Shown here piece after piece: positions 44,769 to 53,742 of a stretch of 64,000 bases of DNA (positions are counted from its first letter, which is position 1; each line of letters starts with the position of its first letter). Both the position numbers and the translations under genes were made by a program. The DNA is from CBFIDE01 sp965661265 (GTDB taxonomy: Bacteria; Bacteroidota; Bacteroidia; Flavobacteriales; Schleiferiaceae). The stretch covers positions 62,001-126,000 of the forward strand of contig CBFIDE010000002.1 in NCBI GenBank assembly GCA_965661265.1. Direction: 5' to 3'. The notes beneath the pieces were generated by a model, which had not been told where the DNA came from, did no database searches, and saw nothing but the letters and a program-made list of their open reading frames with translations.

Positions 44769-45789
44769 TATTCTTCAGTTTTTCTAACCAAACAGTTTTG
44801 CGCTCTGAGATAAAAATATCAATTAAAAAGATAATTAGTACTAATCCTAAAAACCACTGAAACTGATCTTCATAGTCTGAAAACACCTGAGTTTCAAACT
44901 CTGTTTTTTCCATTTTGGATAATTCGTCATTGAATTTTTTGGCGGCACTGCTCACGTCTTTGCCAGAGATATATTTAGCATTGCTAATGGAAGCAATTTC
45001 TTTCAAGCTGGCCTCGTTCTTTTTACTTAAAACAATGCTCCCTGATTTGTCTTTTTTATAATCAACAATTGATCTTGCGCTATATACAGGAATTGGTCCA
45101 CCTCTTTCCGTACCAAATCCCACAGTATATATTTTAGTTCCTTTTTCGTTCAAGCTTTGCGCGATTCCTTGGTAAGAGGCTTCGTGGTCTTCACCGTCAG
45201 AAAGAACCACTATCATTCTGTTTTTTTGATCTTCATCATCAAAAAAGGAATTAGATAATTCAAGAGCTTCAGCGAGGGCAGTTCCTTGAGTAGGAACCAG
45301 ATCTGTGCTTATGGAGTTTAAAAACATTCTGGCAGCACCATAGTCTGTCGTAATTGGAAGCTGCGGATATGCTTCTCCTGCATATATTATAATGCCGACT
45401 CTGTCTGAAACTAATTCATCTAAGCTTTTAGAGATAAACAGTTTCGCCTTTTCTAACCTATTTGGCTTTACATCTTCTGTAAGCATACTTTTACTCACAT
45501 CGATGGCAAATACGATATCAACCCCTTTCCTTTTTACATTTTCTAGTCTGCTTCCCACTTTTGGGTTGACAAGGGCTAGGGAAATCGCCGCAAGGCAAAT
45601 AAGCCAAAGAACTATTTTTAAACCCATCTTATTGCTGCTCATTTGAGGCGCCATGAGTTCTAATATTCTGCTTGAACCAAACTTTTTTAATGCCTTCGAT
45701 TTTTGTAATCGCCATAGAGCATATAATGCTACTACTAAGGGGATGCTTAGCAAGAACCAGAAGTATTCAGGATGTTCTAATTCGTACAT
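44758..45789 (-). CDS. batB: BatB: membrane VWA protein
   Basis: 343 residues: two N-terminal membrane helices, a von Willebrand A domain (about 85-290) with a complete MIDAS (FAIDVSKSMLTEDVKP, then TTDYG and DGEDHEASY), and a C-terminal helix (WFLGLVLIIFLIDIFI). The domain faces the periplasm and probably binds BatA or BatD through a divalent cation. It overlaps batA by one base and batC by 11. Confidence 0.93.
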   Translation of the reverse strand: MYELEHPEYFWFLLSIPLVVALYALWRLQKSKALKKFGSSRILELMAPQMSSNKMGLKIVLWLICLAAISLALVNPKVGSRLENVKRKGVDIVFAIDVSKSMLTEDVKPNRLEKAKLFISKSLDELVSDRVGIIIYAGEAYPQLPITTDYGAARMFLNSISTDLVPTQGTALAEALELSNSFFDDEDQKNRMIVVLSDGEDHEASYQGIAQSLNEKGTKIYTVGFGTERGGPIPVYSARSIVDYKKDKSGSIVLSKKNEASLKEIASISNAKYISGKDVSSAAKKFNDELSKMEKTEFETQVFSDYEDQFQWFLGLVLIIFLIDIFISERKTVWLEKLKNNED

Positions 45790-46790
45790 TATATAAAGGA
45801 TCTTAAGTAAGTAAGTTTTAGTAGGATTTCAAAAAGGAAAAGCCCTAATGCCCAGAAAAGGAAAACGCTAAATTTCTCATCATAGGTATAGTACTTTATT
45901 TCTTTAATTTTAGTTTTTTCTAGTTTGTCAATTTCTGAATAGATGGTTTCTAAACTCTTATTATCAGTAGCTCTAAAGTACTGTCCATTGGTTTTTTCGG
46001 CGATAGCTTTTAATAGTGTTTCATCAATATTTACGGGGCCTTTCCCAAATTGAATTCGACCTCTCATATCACGACCAACAGGTTGCAAAGCCGTTCCTTT
46101 GGTCCCAACTCCTATAGTGTAAACTCTTATTCCAAAGTCATCAGCTAAGTTGGCTGCAGTTATTGGATCAATCTCTCCACTATTATTTTCCCCATCAGAC
46201 AGTAGGATTATCACCTTGCTTTTGGCTTTACTATCCTTTAATCGATTCACACTGCTGGCTAGACCCATTCCTATAGCCGTTCCGTCTTCTAGGGTTCCTT
46301 GTCTGAGGTCTTTTAAGCTGTTTAATATAATTCTATGATCGCTTGTAAGTGGCGCTTGAGTGAAGCTTTCTGCTGCATAAACAACTAATCCAATTCGGTC
46401 TGTTTTTCTGTTTTGAACAAAATCAGCAGCTACTTCTTTTGTGGCTTGAAGCCGATTTGGTTGCAAATCGCGCGCAAGCATTGAACTACTTAAATCTAAG
46501 GCTAAAATAATGTCAATCCCTTCTTCAGACTTGGTTTTAGTATTTTCTTCTGCCGTTCTTGGCTTTCCTAAAGCAATGATAATTAGAGCCAAGCTTAAAA
46601 CTCGCAGAATATTTGGAAGGTATACCAAATAGGATTTCCAATTAGCTTTATTGTCTGCCAAGACTGAGACCGTAGAATGGGTTAAGCTAGCGCGTTGCTT
46701 ATTTCTACTATACCACAAATAGAATATTACTAGCGGTAAAAGAAGCAATAACCACAGAAAAGCTGGATCTTCAAATTGATAGTTACTCAT
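45789..46790 (-). CDS. batA: BatA: membrane VWA protein
   Basis: 333 residues with the same plan as BatB: membrane helices at about 10-28 and 55-75, a VWA domain with intact MIDAS (ALDLSSSMLARDLQPNR, LTSDHR, SDGENNSGEID) and a final helix (FSVFLFWALGLFLFEILL). BatA and BatB are paralogues. The first gene product of the VWA pair in the operon, overlapping the preceding gene by 8 bases. Confidence 0.93.
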   Translation of the reverse strand: MSNYQFEDPAFLWLLLLLPLVIFYLWYSRNKQRASLTHSTVSVLADNKANWKSYLVYLPNILRVLSLALIIIALGKPRTAEENTKTKSEEGIDIILALDLSSSMLARDLQPNRLQATKEVAADFVQNRKTDRIGLVVYAAESFTQAPLTSDHRIILNSLKDLRQGTLEDGTAIGMGLASSVNRLKDSKAKSKVIILLSDGENNSGEIDPITAANLADDFGIRVYTIGVGTKGTALQPVGRDMRGRIQFGKGPVNIDETLLKAIAEKTNGQYFRATDNKSLETIYSEIDKLEKTKIKEIKYYTYDEKFSVFLFWALGLFLFEILLKLTYLRSFI

Positions 46791-47682
46791 TTTCTAGGCT
46801 TTGAGTTTTAGAAAATATTGAGTGATGCTTTAGGATCAATTTTTCTATAACATCTGTGTCCAATAGATGCTGATCAGCATGTGTTTTACCCTTAGCATAT
46901 TTTATTAAGCTCGTGGCATTTAAGATTCTTGAGAGCTCTCCCTTTTCGTCATTATCTATATAGTCATTCGATAGATTGTCAAGGAGCTCATTCATAGTCA
47001 TTTCCAAAGCTTTTATCTCGCCAATGCCTTCAAGATATCTTCTATAAATATCAATCAATTCAGAATAATATTCTTTAGGCTCTTCTTTATTCCAAAGCTT
47101 AGATTGCTGCAATGAGCGCAATTCTTCTTTAGCCTTGTCAATAGGGCTAATTTCAATCACCACCTCTTCAACAAATTTCTCTATGCGTTTTCTGCCTTTC
47201 AGCCATTTAGAAAGAAGGAAAATTAATCCAACTACTAATAGTACAATAGCAAGAATAATTAGGAAGCGTTCCCAATCAAATGGAGCGTCAAGATTTTTTT
47301 TAATATCTTGGTAATCAGAGTCTTCTTTGATTTTCAAGGCGTCTATTTTCAGGGCCATTGCATCGGTACTATAGCTTTTGTTACCAATGAAAATTTCTTG
47401 TGGAAGCACATAAATATAACCTGTATCAAAACTAATGAGGCTATATTTTATTCCGGTTTGTCCGATTTTTGTGCTATCAATAATAATATTCCTTAGCTCT
47501 ATTCCTGAACTGTCTTTAAACTCAGTAAAGTTGAGATCTTCTTTTGGTGCGTCCACACTGATCTCAAGAAAAAATTCCTCTCCAATCTTAACTCTATCAG
47601 AACTCAATCCTTGAGATAGAATTTGTGCCTGAAGTCCCGAAAGGGAGAGTAGTAAAAGACCAAAAGCTATTAGTATCCTCAT
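46783..47682 (-). CDS. Bat-operon exported single-pass protein of unknown function
   Basis: 299 residues: a signal peptide (LIAFGLLLLSLSGLQAQ), a short periplasmic beta domain (about 20-125) resembling part of BatD, one membrane helix (FLIILAIVLLVVGLIFLL), and a helical cytoplasmic part (about 170-299). It is always found between the DUF58 gene and batA in Bacteroidota (recollection). It overlaps both neighbours (4 bases with the DUF58 gene, 8 with batA), so coupled expression and a common complex are likely. No function is known to me. Confidence 0.8.
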   Translation of the reverse strand: MRILIAFGLLLLSLSGLQAQILSQGLSSDRVKIGEEFFLEISVDAPKEDLNFTEFKDSSGIELRNIIIDSTKIGQTGIKYSLISFDTGYIYVLPQEIFIGNKSYSTDAMALKIDALKIKEDSDYQDIKKNLDAPFDWERFLIILAIVLLVVGLIFLLSKWLKGRKRIEKFVEEVVIEISPIDKAKEELRSLQQSKLWNKEEPKEYYSELIDIYRRYLEGIGEIKALEMTMNELLDNLSNDYIDNDEKGELSRILNATSLIKYAKGKTHADQHLLDTDVIEKLILKHHSIFSKTQSLENE

Positions 47683-48566
47683 GAGTGTGATGCCTTTTGT
47701 TTGAAATAGGAAAGTAGTTTAAAAGCGTAGTTGTCCTGCAAATTCATTTTGATACTTCCGGAACCAGATCTTCTAAAACTCTCTTGAAAATATCTGCTTT
47801 TTCTTAAAAATTCAGCTTTATGCTGGTTTCGTATTTGGCTTGAATTGGTGTCGATCCACTTGATCTTTTGAGTCTCAGGATCAAGCACTTGAATGAGCCC
47901 TAGATTAGGAAGTTCTTCTTCCATAAGGTCATTGACCATTATTCCGGTTACATCATGCTTTTTTGCTAAAAGCTGAAGGGATTTTAGATAATCCTTATCC
48001 TGAAAATCAGAAATAATAAATGCAATAGCTTTCTTCTTATGAACACCACTGAAATATCTTAGGGCCTTATTGATATCCGTTCCCTTTGACTTGGGCTCAA
48101 ACTCTAGTAATTCTCTGATGATTCTGAGAATATGCGACTTTCCTTTTTTTGGAGGAATGAATAATTCCACTTCATCAGAAAAGAGCATTAAGCCAACTTT
48201 GTCATTATTTTGGATTGCGCTAAAAGCCAGAGTAGCACAGATTTCAGTAATGTACTCTCTTTTGGTTTGAGTTTGAGATCCAAAGCTTTCACTAGCACTA
48301 AGGTCCACTATGAGCATAAAGCTGAGTTCTCTTTCCTCTTCAAAAACTTTAATATATGGCTCGTTCAGTCTAGCTGTTACGTTCCAGTCAATAGCTCTGA
48401 TGTCATCACCTACGCTATATTTGCGCACCTCAGAAAAAGCCATACCGCGCCCTTTAAAGCTACTATGGTATTCACCTGAGAATAGCTGATTGGATAGACG
48501 TTTTGTTTTTATTTCTATCCTTCTGACCTTTTTTAAAAGCTCTTGTGTATTCAATTTATGGGACAA
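47679..48566 (-). CDS. DUF58 domain protein of the Bat operon
   Basis: 295 residues, cytosolic, with the DUF58 core YSVGDDIRAIDWNVTARLNE and a VWA-like fold containing VDLSASESFG (a MIDAS-like D-x-S-x-S). It is the usual partner of the MoxR ATPase in bat operons and may be a client or adaptor. It overlaps the moxR stop by 11 bases and the next gene by 4. Confidence 0.92.
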   Translation of the reverse strand: MSHKLNTQELLKKVRRIEIKTKRLSNQLFSGEYHSSFKGRGMAFSEVRKYSVGDDIRAIDWNVTARLNEPYIKVFEEERELSFMLIVDLSASESFGSQTQTKREYITEICATLAFSAIQNNDKVGLMLFSDEVELFIPPKKGKSHILRIIRELLEFEPKSKGTDINKALRYFSGVHKKKAIAFIISDFQDKDYLKSLQLLAKKHDVTGIMVNDLMEEELPNLGLIQVLDPETQKIKWIDTNSSQIRNQHKAEFLRKSRYFQESFRRSGSGSIKMNLQDNYAFKLLSYFKQKASHS

Positions 48567-49560
48567 TTATTTCGTCAAGAATACTCTTGATAATGTCTTC
48601 AGATTTTATGTTTTCAGCTTCAGCTTCATAGGTTACCCCAATTCTATGTCTTAGGACATCTTCTGCAACGGCTCTAACATCTTCTGGAATTACGTATCCT
48701 CTTCTTCTAATAAAAGCATGCACTCTTGCCGCATTTGCAAGACTGATACTTCCCCTTGGTGAAGCACCAAAATTGATCAATGGCCTTAAGCTTGCAAGTC
48801 TGTAATCCTCTGGCCTTCTGGTGGCAAATACAATGTCAAGAATATAGTTTTCGATTTTCTCATCCATATAGACTTTCTTAATACTTTCTCTAGCCTTAAG
48901 AATAGTTTCTAAAGTAACAACAGCCTTAATTTCAGATTTCTGCCCGTTTAGATTCTGCCTCATAATTAGACGCTCATCCTCTAGTTTAGGATAATCTATC
49001 ACTGTCTTAATCATGAATCTATCACTTTGCGCTTCAGGCAGAGGATAAGTGCCTTCCTGCTCAACAGGGTTTTGGGTGGCAAGCACCAAAAATGGATTTG
49101 GCAATTTAAAGGTTGTTTCGCCAATAGTTACTTGTCTTTCTTGCATTGCTTCAAGAAGTGCAGACTGAACTTTTGCTGGAGCTCTGTTAATCTCATCTGC
49201 TAAAACAAAGTTGGCAAAAATTGGCCCTTTCTTAATGGCAAATTTATTCTCTTGTATATTATAGATTTGTGTTCCCACGACATCTGAAGGAAGTAAATCT
49301 GGAGTAAATTGCACTCTGCTGAAATCAGCATCAATGGCTTTAGCCAAAGAGTTTATTGCCAAAGTCTTTGCAAGACCTGGGACACCTTCTAAAAGAATGT
49401 GACCATTTCCTAAAAGGGCTAGCAAAAGGCTCTCAATCATCTTTTTTTGACCGACAATTGTTTTGTTAATTTCCATAATCAGTAAATCAACAAATGCACT
49501 TTCTTTATGCACTAATTCATTAATTTCCTGAATATCAAAGTTTTCTTGATTTGTTTCCAT
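48556..49560 (-). CDS. MoxR-family AAA+ ATPase
   Basis: 334 residues with Walker A GVPGLAKT, Walker B VLADEINRAPAKVQSALLEA, sensor 1 FLVLATQNPVEQEGTYPLPE and sensor 2 in the lid (ASPRGSISLANAARVHAFIR). MoxR ATPases act as chaperones that load metal or assemble VWA-domain proteins; here the targets are probably DUF58/BatA/BatB. It is the first gene of an eight-gene overlapping operon running from 49560 to 41495. The N-terminus matches the family and no better start exists. Confidence 0.94.
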   Translation of the reverse strand: METNQENFDIQEINELVHKESAFVDLLIMEINKTIVGQKKMIESLLLALLGNGHILLEGVPGLAKTLAINSLAKAIDADFSRVQFTPDLLPSDVVGTQIYNIQENKFAIKKGPIFANFVLADEINRAPAKVQSALLEAMQERQVTIGETTFKLPNPFLVLATQNPVEQEGTYPLPEAQSDRFMIKTVIDYPKLEDERLIMRQNLNGQKSEIKAVVTLETILKARESIKKVYMDEKIENYILDIVFATRRPEDYRLASLRPLINFGASPRGSISLANAARVHAFIRRRGYVIPEDVRAVAEDVLRHRIGVTYEAEAENIKSEDIIKSILDEIIVP

Positions 49561-49622
49561 TCTAGTTCTTCTATCCTTAACTAATTAGGTTGCAAAAATG
49601 CTCCGATTAATCTTAAAATCTA

Positions 49623-49640
49623 GTTAAAGAGATGTTAAAG
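49623..49640. promoter_or_regulatory. Direct repeat GTTAAAG-N4-GTTAAAG, Pho-box-like spacing
   Basis: GTTAAAG at 49623-49629 and 49634-49640 are separated by four bases, so the period is 11 bases, the layout of PhoB/PhoP-type boxes. The site lies in the divergent region between moxR and the PhoX-like gene. Regulatory use is a guess. Confidence 0.3.
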
Positions 49641-49763
49641 TTTTATTTAAAATTATCTGCTAAAGCCTTATTTAATGGGGTTTTATGCGATTATCTAGAA
49701 ACGTTAAAAAGATTAATATAGTTTACATAAGCACAATCTTTTGATAAATTCATCTTAGTATTA

Positions 49764-49799
49764 AGTTAACCTGTCAGGCTCATTTTTGACTTGTTAACT
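49764..49799. repeat. Inverted repeat AGTTAAC/GTTAACT upstream of the PhoX-like gene
   Basis: AGTTAAC (49764-49770) and GTTAACT (49793-49799) are exact complements separated by 22 bases; the gene starts at 49813. The spacer holds a near -7 box (CATTTTTG). It may be an operator. Confidence 0.35.
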
Positions 49800-49812
49800 A
49801 AAAACAGCAAAC

Positions 49813-51621
49813 ATGAAAAAACTAGTACTTACTGTTTCAATGGCAGTTGGTTTATTAAGCTTAAATGCTCAAATTAAATTTGATCCTTCCATAGATACTG
49901 CATGGGATCCAGCAGTAGCTATTCTTCCAAAATCACCTTTAAAGACTCAAATACTTTTTATAGGTGGTCATGATAAAGTTCAAACTCCTGCAACTTATGG
50001 TAACTCAGCCGGAGAAGCATTGGCAAAACAATGGCATGATTTCATAGGTTTCACTCCTGACCCAGCTTCAAATGATCTTGGATGGGTATCGGTAAATCAT
50101 GAAATGATTATTGCTAATGACAGTATCGGAGATGGTGGAGGAATGACTGTGTTTAAGATCAAAAGAGATCCCAACACAGATTCATTAATTATTGTTGATC
50201 AAACACTTACTGATGGAAGAATGGGAAAATTCTTTGCGGTAGATTTTGCTCACACAACAGGAGAGACCGGAATGAATTGTGGTGGAATTTCTTCACCTAC
50301 TGGTAGAATATGGACTGCAGAAGAGTGGTTTAGATCAGATAATTCCTCAATAGCAGATAGAGATACTTCTGATTTCATTATCGGAACAGGAACCCTTGAT
50401 GGACAGCTGGCGCCTAATGGTTTTGTTGGTTTCAATGGTCAGCAAATCAAGAAGTATCAGAACTATAACTATATGGTAGAAATTGACCCTAAAGAGGCGG
50501 TAGCTATTAGAAAACAATACAATTGGGGTAGACAAGCTTTTGAGGGTGGAGTAATAATGCCAGATAATAAAACGGTTTATTTAGGAGTAGATGATACTCC
50601 AGGCTTTTTCACCAAATTTGTTGCAACAACTGCAGGAGATTTTACTATTGGAAAAACATATGTTTATAAGCATGATTCAACAGTTAAGTGGGTCGAAATT
50701 GATAATAGCGATTTAAACAAAATGCTAAACTATAAAAATGAGGCAGTGAATTCTAATGCTACGATGTACAATAGACTGGAATGGGTAACAGAAATAGATG
50801 GCGTAGTTTATATGACTGAAACAGGTCGTGCCAACCCGGCAAGCCGTTGGAGAGATGAGCATGCGGCAGGAGCTGTTTTAGCGCCTCATCACATTGCTAG
50901 AGCGGCTTTGCAATTAACACATCCAGACAGCTCAGATTACGTTGATTACTATGGTAGGGTTTTAAAATTTGATCCATCAACAGATAATATGACTGTATTC
51001 TTAGAAGGTGGTCCAGACCTAGCCACTAGTCCTGCTATCAATGCTTACCCTGCAGTTCACCTATCTAATCCTGATGGTTTAAGTAAAATTAATATACATG
51101 GTCAGGATTATATGATTATTTGTGAGGATTTAAATCAATCTGATTTTGGTTCTTCTCCTGCAGGAATTGGACGTACATGTGAGATGTATCTTTTAGATAT
51201 GAGCATCACAACTCCTCGTCTTGATGATTTAGTAAGAATTGCAGTAGTACCTATGGGAGCTGAGGTGACTGGAGCAATTGGAACACCTGACGGAAAGACA
51301 ATCTTAGTGAATGTTCAGCATCCTAGTTCAAGCAATCCTTTTCCTTATAATAACTCCCTTACGCTAGCAATAACTGGATTTGATGCTAGTACTATCGGCC
51401 TAAAAGAAACAAAGCTAGAAAGTGGTTTTTCTGTTTATCCAAACCCTACCTCTAGATTACTTAAATTTAATAGAGTTTCTGATGTCGCTATATACGATAT
51501 CCAAGGAAAACTAATCAAAGTTTACCGCAACCAAACGGCTATTGATGTATCTGAATTCTCAAAAGGATCTTATATCCTTAAGAATGATTTGGGTGAAGCG
51601 ATAAAGTTTATAGTAGAATAA
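49813..51621 (+). CDS. PhoX-like (DUF839) secreted protein with T9SS sorting domain
   Basis: 602 residues. The signal peptide (up to LNAQ) is followed by a PhoX-type beta-propeller: SVNHEMIIANDS (NHE), NCGGISSPTGRIWTAEEWF, YLGVDDTPGFFTKFVA, GRVLKFDPSTDNMTVF and DLNQSDFGSSPAGIGRTCEM. PhoX enzymes are calcium/iron alkaline phosphatases active on many phosphate esters. The last 75 residues are a T9SS sorting domain (FSVYPNPTSRLLKFN; AIYDIQGKLIKVY), so this copy is secreted or surface-bound by the type IX system. Enzyme activity is inferred from family; some DUF839 proteins are not phosphatases. Confidence 0.8.
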   Translation: MKKLVLTVSMAVGLLSLNAQIKFDPSIDTAWDPAVAILPKSPLKTQILFIGGHDKVQTPATYGNSAGEALAKQWHDFIGFTPDPASNDLGWVSVNHEMIIANDSIGDGGGMTVFKIKRDPNTDSLIIVDQTLTDGRMGKFFAVDFAHTTGETGMNCGGISSPTGRIWTAEEWFRSDNSSIADRDTSDFIIGTGTLDGQLAPNGFVGFNGQQIKKYQNYNYMVEIDPKEAVAIRKQYNWGRQAFEGGVIMPDNKTVYLGVDDTPGFFTKFVATTAGDFTIGKTYVYKHDSTVKWVEIDNSDLNKMLNYKNEAVNSNATMYNRLEWVTEIDGVVYMTETGRANPASRWRDEHAAGAVLAPHHIARAALQLTHPDSSDYVDYYGRVLKFDPSTDNMTVFLEGGPDLATSPAINAYPAVHLSNPDGLSKINIHGQDYMIICEDLNQSDFGSSPAGIGRTCEMYLLDMSITTPRLDDLVRIAVVPMGAEVTGAIGTPDGKTILVNVQHPSSSNPFPYNNSLTLAITGFDASTIGLKETKLESGFSVYPNPTSRLLKFNRVSDVAIYDIQGKLIKVYRNQTAIDVSEFSKGSYILKNDLGEAIKFIVE

Positions 51622-51631
51622 TAGATTAATT

Positions 51632-51668
51632 AAAGTGCCCGACCAAATTTTTGGTCGGGCACTTTTCT
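51632..51668 (+). terminator. Rho-independent terminator after the PhoX-like gene
   Basis: AAAGTGCCCGACCAAA (51632-51647) is the exact complement of TTTGGTCGGGCACTTT (51650-51665); the T run continues through 51666. The next gene starts 15 bases later, so it must have separate or read-through transcription. Confidence 0.9.
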
Positions 51669-51682
51669 ATTGACATAGGTCT

Positions 51683-53629
51683 ATGAAAAAAATCATTGTT
51701 CTTTTTAGTGTTTTATTTCTTAGTCTCATAAGTTCTACCCTTTATTTATCATTTACCGGGCAGACTAGAGCAGATTTGTATCGATATAAATATCTTCAAG
51801 ATTCAGATCAATTGGAGTTATTATCCTCTTCTTTTTATTCCTTTCTAGCCGCTTCTCGCGATATAAAATCAGAGAAGGCTAAAATCCAAAATGATGTTAT
51901 TAATCTAAGGTCCGCGTATAAAAAAATAGAGTTTATAAGTGATTATTACTATCCAAAATTTAGCAAGTCCAAAATAAATGGACCACCATTAAATCATTTA
52001 AATCCATATTCTTCAAAACCATATATTGAATTTCCTGAGGGTCTTCAAAGACTGGATGAGTTGGCTAATTCTGGATTGAATGAAGAAGAAAGTACAGAGA
52101 TTATAAAATTATCTAAGTCTTTTGAAAAAAATATTAAAGAGTTGAACTCTTTTGTTAAAAATAGATTCTTTGAAGATCGCGAGATTATAGAAGCATCTAG
52201 ATTTGAAGTTCTGAGAATTCTGAGCATGGGGATCACTGGTTTTGATACTCCTGGTTCATTAGGGGGCATTGAAGAAAGTGCTGTAGTGCTGCAAAGTCTG
52301 TCTGATTATTTAGACGTTTTATCTAAAGATTGTTCTAAAGAAGAACAGAAAACAATCAATAAGTTAAAATCAAAGCTAGACAATGCAATCGCTTTTATTG
52401 AAAAAAATAATGACTTCGACACTTTTGATCGAGTGGTGTTTATTAGAGAGTACTTAAATCCAATTTATGGCCTATATGCTGATGTGCAAAAAGCACTTTC
52501 TATTGAAACTATTTACCAAACCACAAGTGTAGAACAGCCAATCAATTATCTATCAAGAAGTATCTTTAGCGATGATTTTTATAACCCTTACTACTATACA
52601 GGGCTTCAAAAGCATGAGGATAGTAAAGCCTTGAATAAACTTGGTGAGTATTTGTTTTTTGAGCCTGTGTTTAGCAAAAATGCCCAACGTTCTTGTGCAA
52701 GTTGTCATAAGCCTGAAAAGGCATTTGCTGATGGTAAGAAAAGCGCTTTGAGCTATGACAGAAATTCAAATTTAAAACGCAATAGCCCTAGCTTGATCAA
52801 TACTGTTTATTCAGATCGATTTTTTTATGACCTCAGATCTTATCGATTAGAAGAGCAATTAGAACATGTTGTTTTTAGTCATGATGAGTTTAACTTTGAT
52901 TATTTAAGTGCTATTAAGAGAGTCGCCTCCAGTCAAGAGTATGACTCGCTTTTTACTAAAGCCTTTCCTAGTCATAAGTCAGCAAATATTGTAAGTGAGA
53001 ATACAATAAGCTTGGCAATTAGCTCTTATATTATTAGCCTTAGCTCTTTTAATTCTGAGGTAGATAAATATTTAAGAATGGAAACTACGAGTCTTGATGA
53101 GTCCGTAAAAAAAGGAATGAACTTGTTTATGGGAAAGGCCAATTGTGGAACTTGCCATTTTGCACCAAGTTTTTCAGGTTTAGTGCCGCCCTATTTCACA
53201 GAAAATGAGTCTGAAGTTTTAGGAGTATTGGAGGACCCTAATTCTACTGAAATTAGAATTGATCCTGATTTGGGAAGATTTGGCAGTAAAATTCTAACTG
53301 AGGAAGTAGGTATTTATAAAAACAGTTTTAAAACTACAACAGTCAGAAACTCAGAGTTAACAGCTCCTTATTTTCATAATGGGGCATTTTCAAGCCTTCA
53401 GGAAGTTCTTGATTTTTATAATAATGGCGGAGGAGTAGGTCATGGCCTAAAAATTGAGAATCAAACTTTAGCACCAGATAGCCTAGGTTTGAATAATGAA
53501 GAAATCGAATCAATAATTGCATTTTTAACGGCTCTTACGGACACTTCAGGATTGAATAAAAGACCGGATAGACTGCCTGAGATTTTGGAGAATAATTTCA
53601 AAAATCGTCAAGTAGGAGGTACATATTAA
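51683..53629 (+). CDS. Di-haem cytochrome c peroxidase (MauG/CcpA family) with an added N-terminal domain
   Basis: 648 residues. A signal peptide is followed by about 280 residues of mostly helical sequence without haem motifs, then a di-haem peroxidase domain with CASCH (Cys338) and CGTCH (Cys488), each a c-type haem site, and the MauG/CCP markers LGEYLFFEPVFSKNAQRS, RNSPSLINTVYSDRFFYDLR and TVRNSELTAPYFHNGAFSSL. Such enzymes reduce H2O2 in the periplasm or oxidise protein side chains. The N-terminal half resembles no family that I can name firmly. Confidence 0.9.
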   Translation: MKKIIVLFSVLFLSLISSTLYLSFTGQTRADLYRYKYLQDSDQLELLSSSFYSFLAASRDIKSEKAKIQNDVINLRSAYKKIEFISDYYYPKFSKSKINGPPLNHLNPYSSKPYIEFPEGLQRLDELANSGLNEEESTEIIKLSKSFEKNIKELNSFVKNRFFEDREIIEASRFEVLRILSMGITGFDTPGSLGGIEESAVVLQSLSDYLDVLSKDCSKEEQKTINKLKSKLDNAIAFIEKNNDFDTFDRVVFIREYLNPIYGLYADVQKALSIETIYQTTSVEQPINYLSRSIFSDDFYNPYYYTGLQKHEDSKALNKLGEYLFFEPVFSKNAQRSCASCHKPEKAFADGKKSALSYDRNSNLKRNSPSLINTVYSDRFFYDLRSYRLEEQLEHVVFSHDEFNFDYLSAIKRVASSQEYDSLFTKAFPSHKSANIVSENTISLAISSYIISLSSFNSEVDKYLRMETTSLDESVKKGMNLFMGKANCGTCHFAPSFSGLVPPYFTENESEVLGVLEDPNSTEIRIDPDLGRFGSKILTEEVGIYKNSFKTTTVRNSELTAPYFHNGAFSSLQEVLDFYNNGGGVGHGLKIENQTLAPDSLGLNNEEIESIIAFLTALTDTSGLNKRPDRLPEILENNFKNRQVGGTY

Positions 53630-53672
53630 AATTATTGGGGAAAATAAATCCAAAATTGGGAAGAAATGCAAC

Positions 53673-53688
53673 GTTAATTTTAAGTTAA
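53673..53688. repeat. GTTAA repeat at an 11-base period
   Basis: GTTAA occurs at 53673 and 53684, 11 bases apart, upstream of the broken 7TMR gene. It recalls the repeat at 49623-49640. Low significance in AT-rich DNA. Confidence 0.2.
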
Positions 53689-53742
53689 CATTCTGATATT
53701 AAATGATATAAGTCAAAGGAGGGGTTTTGATAGAATGTACTA

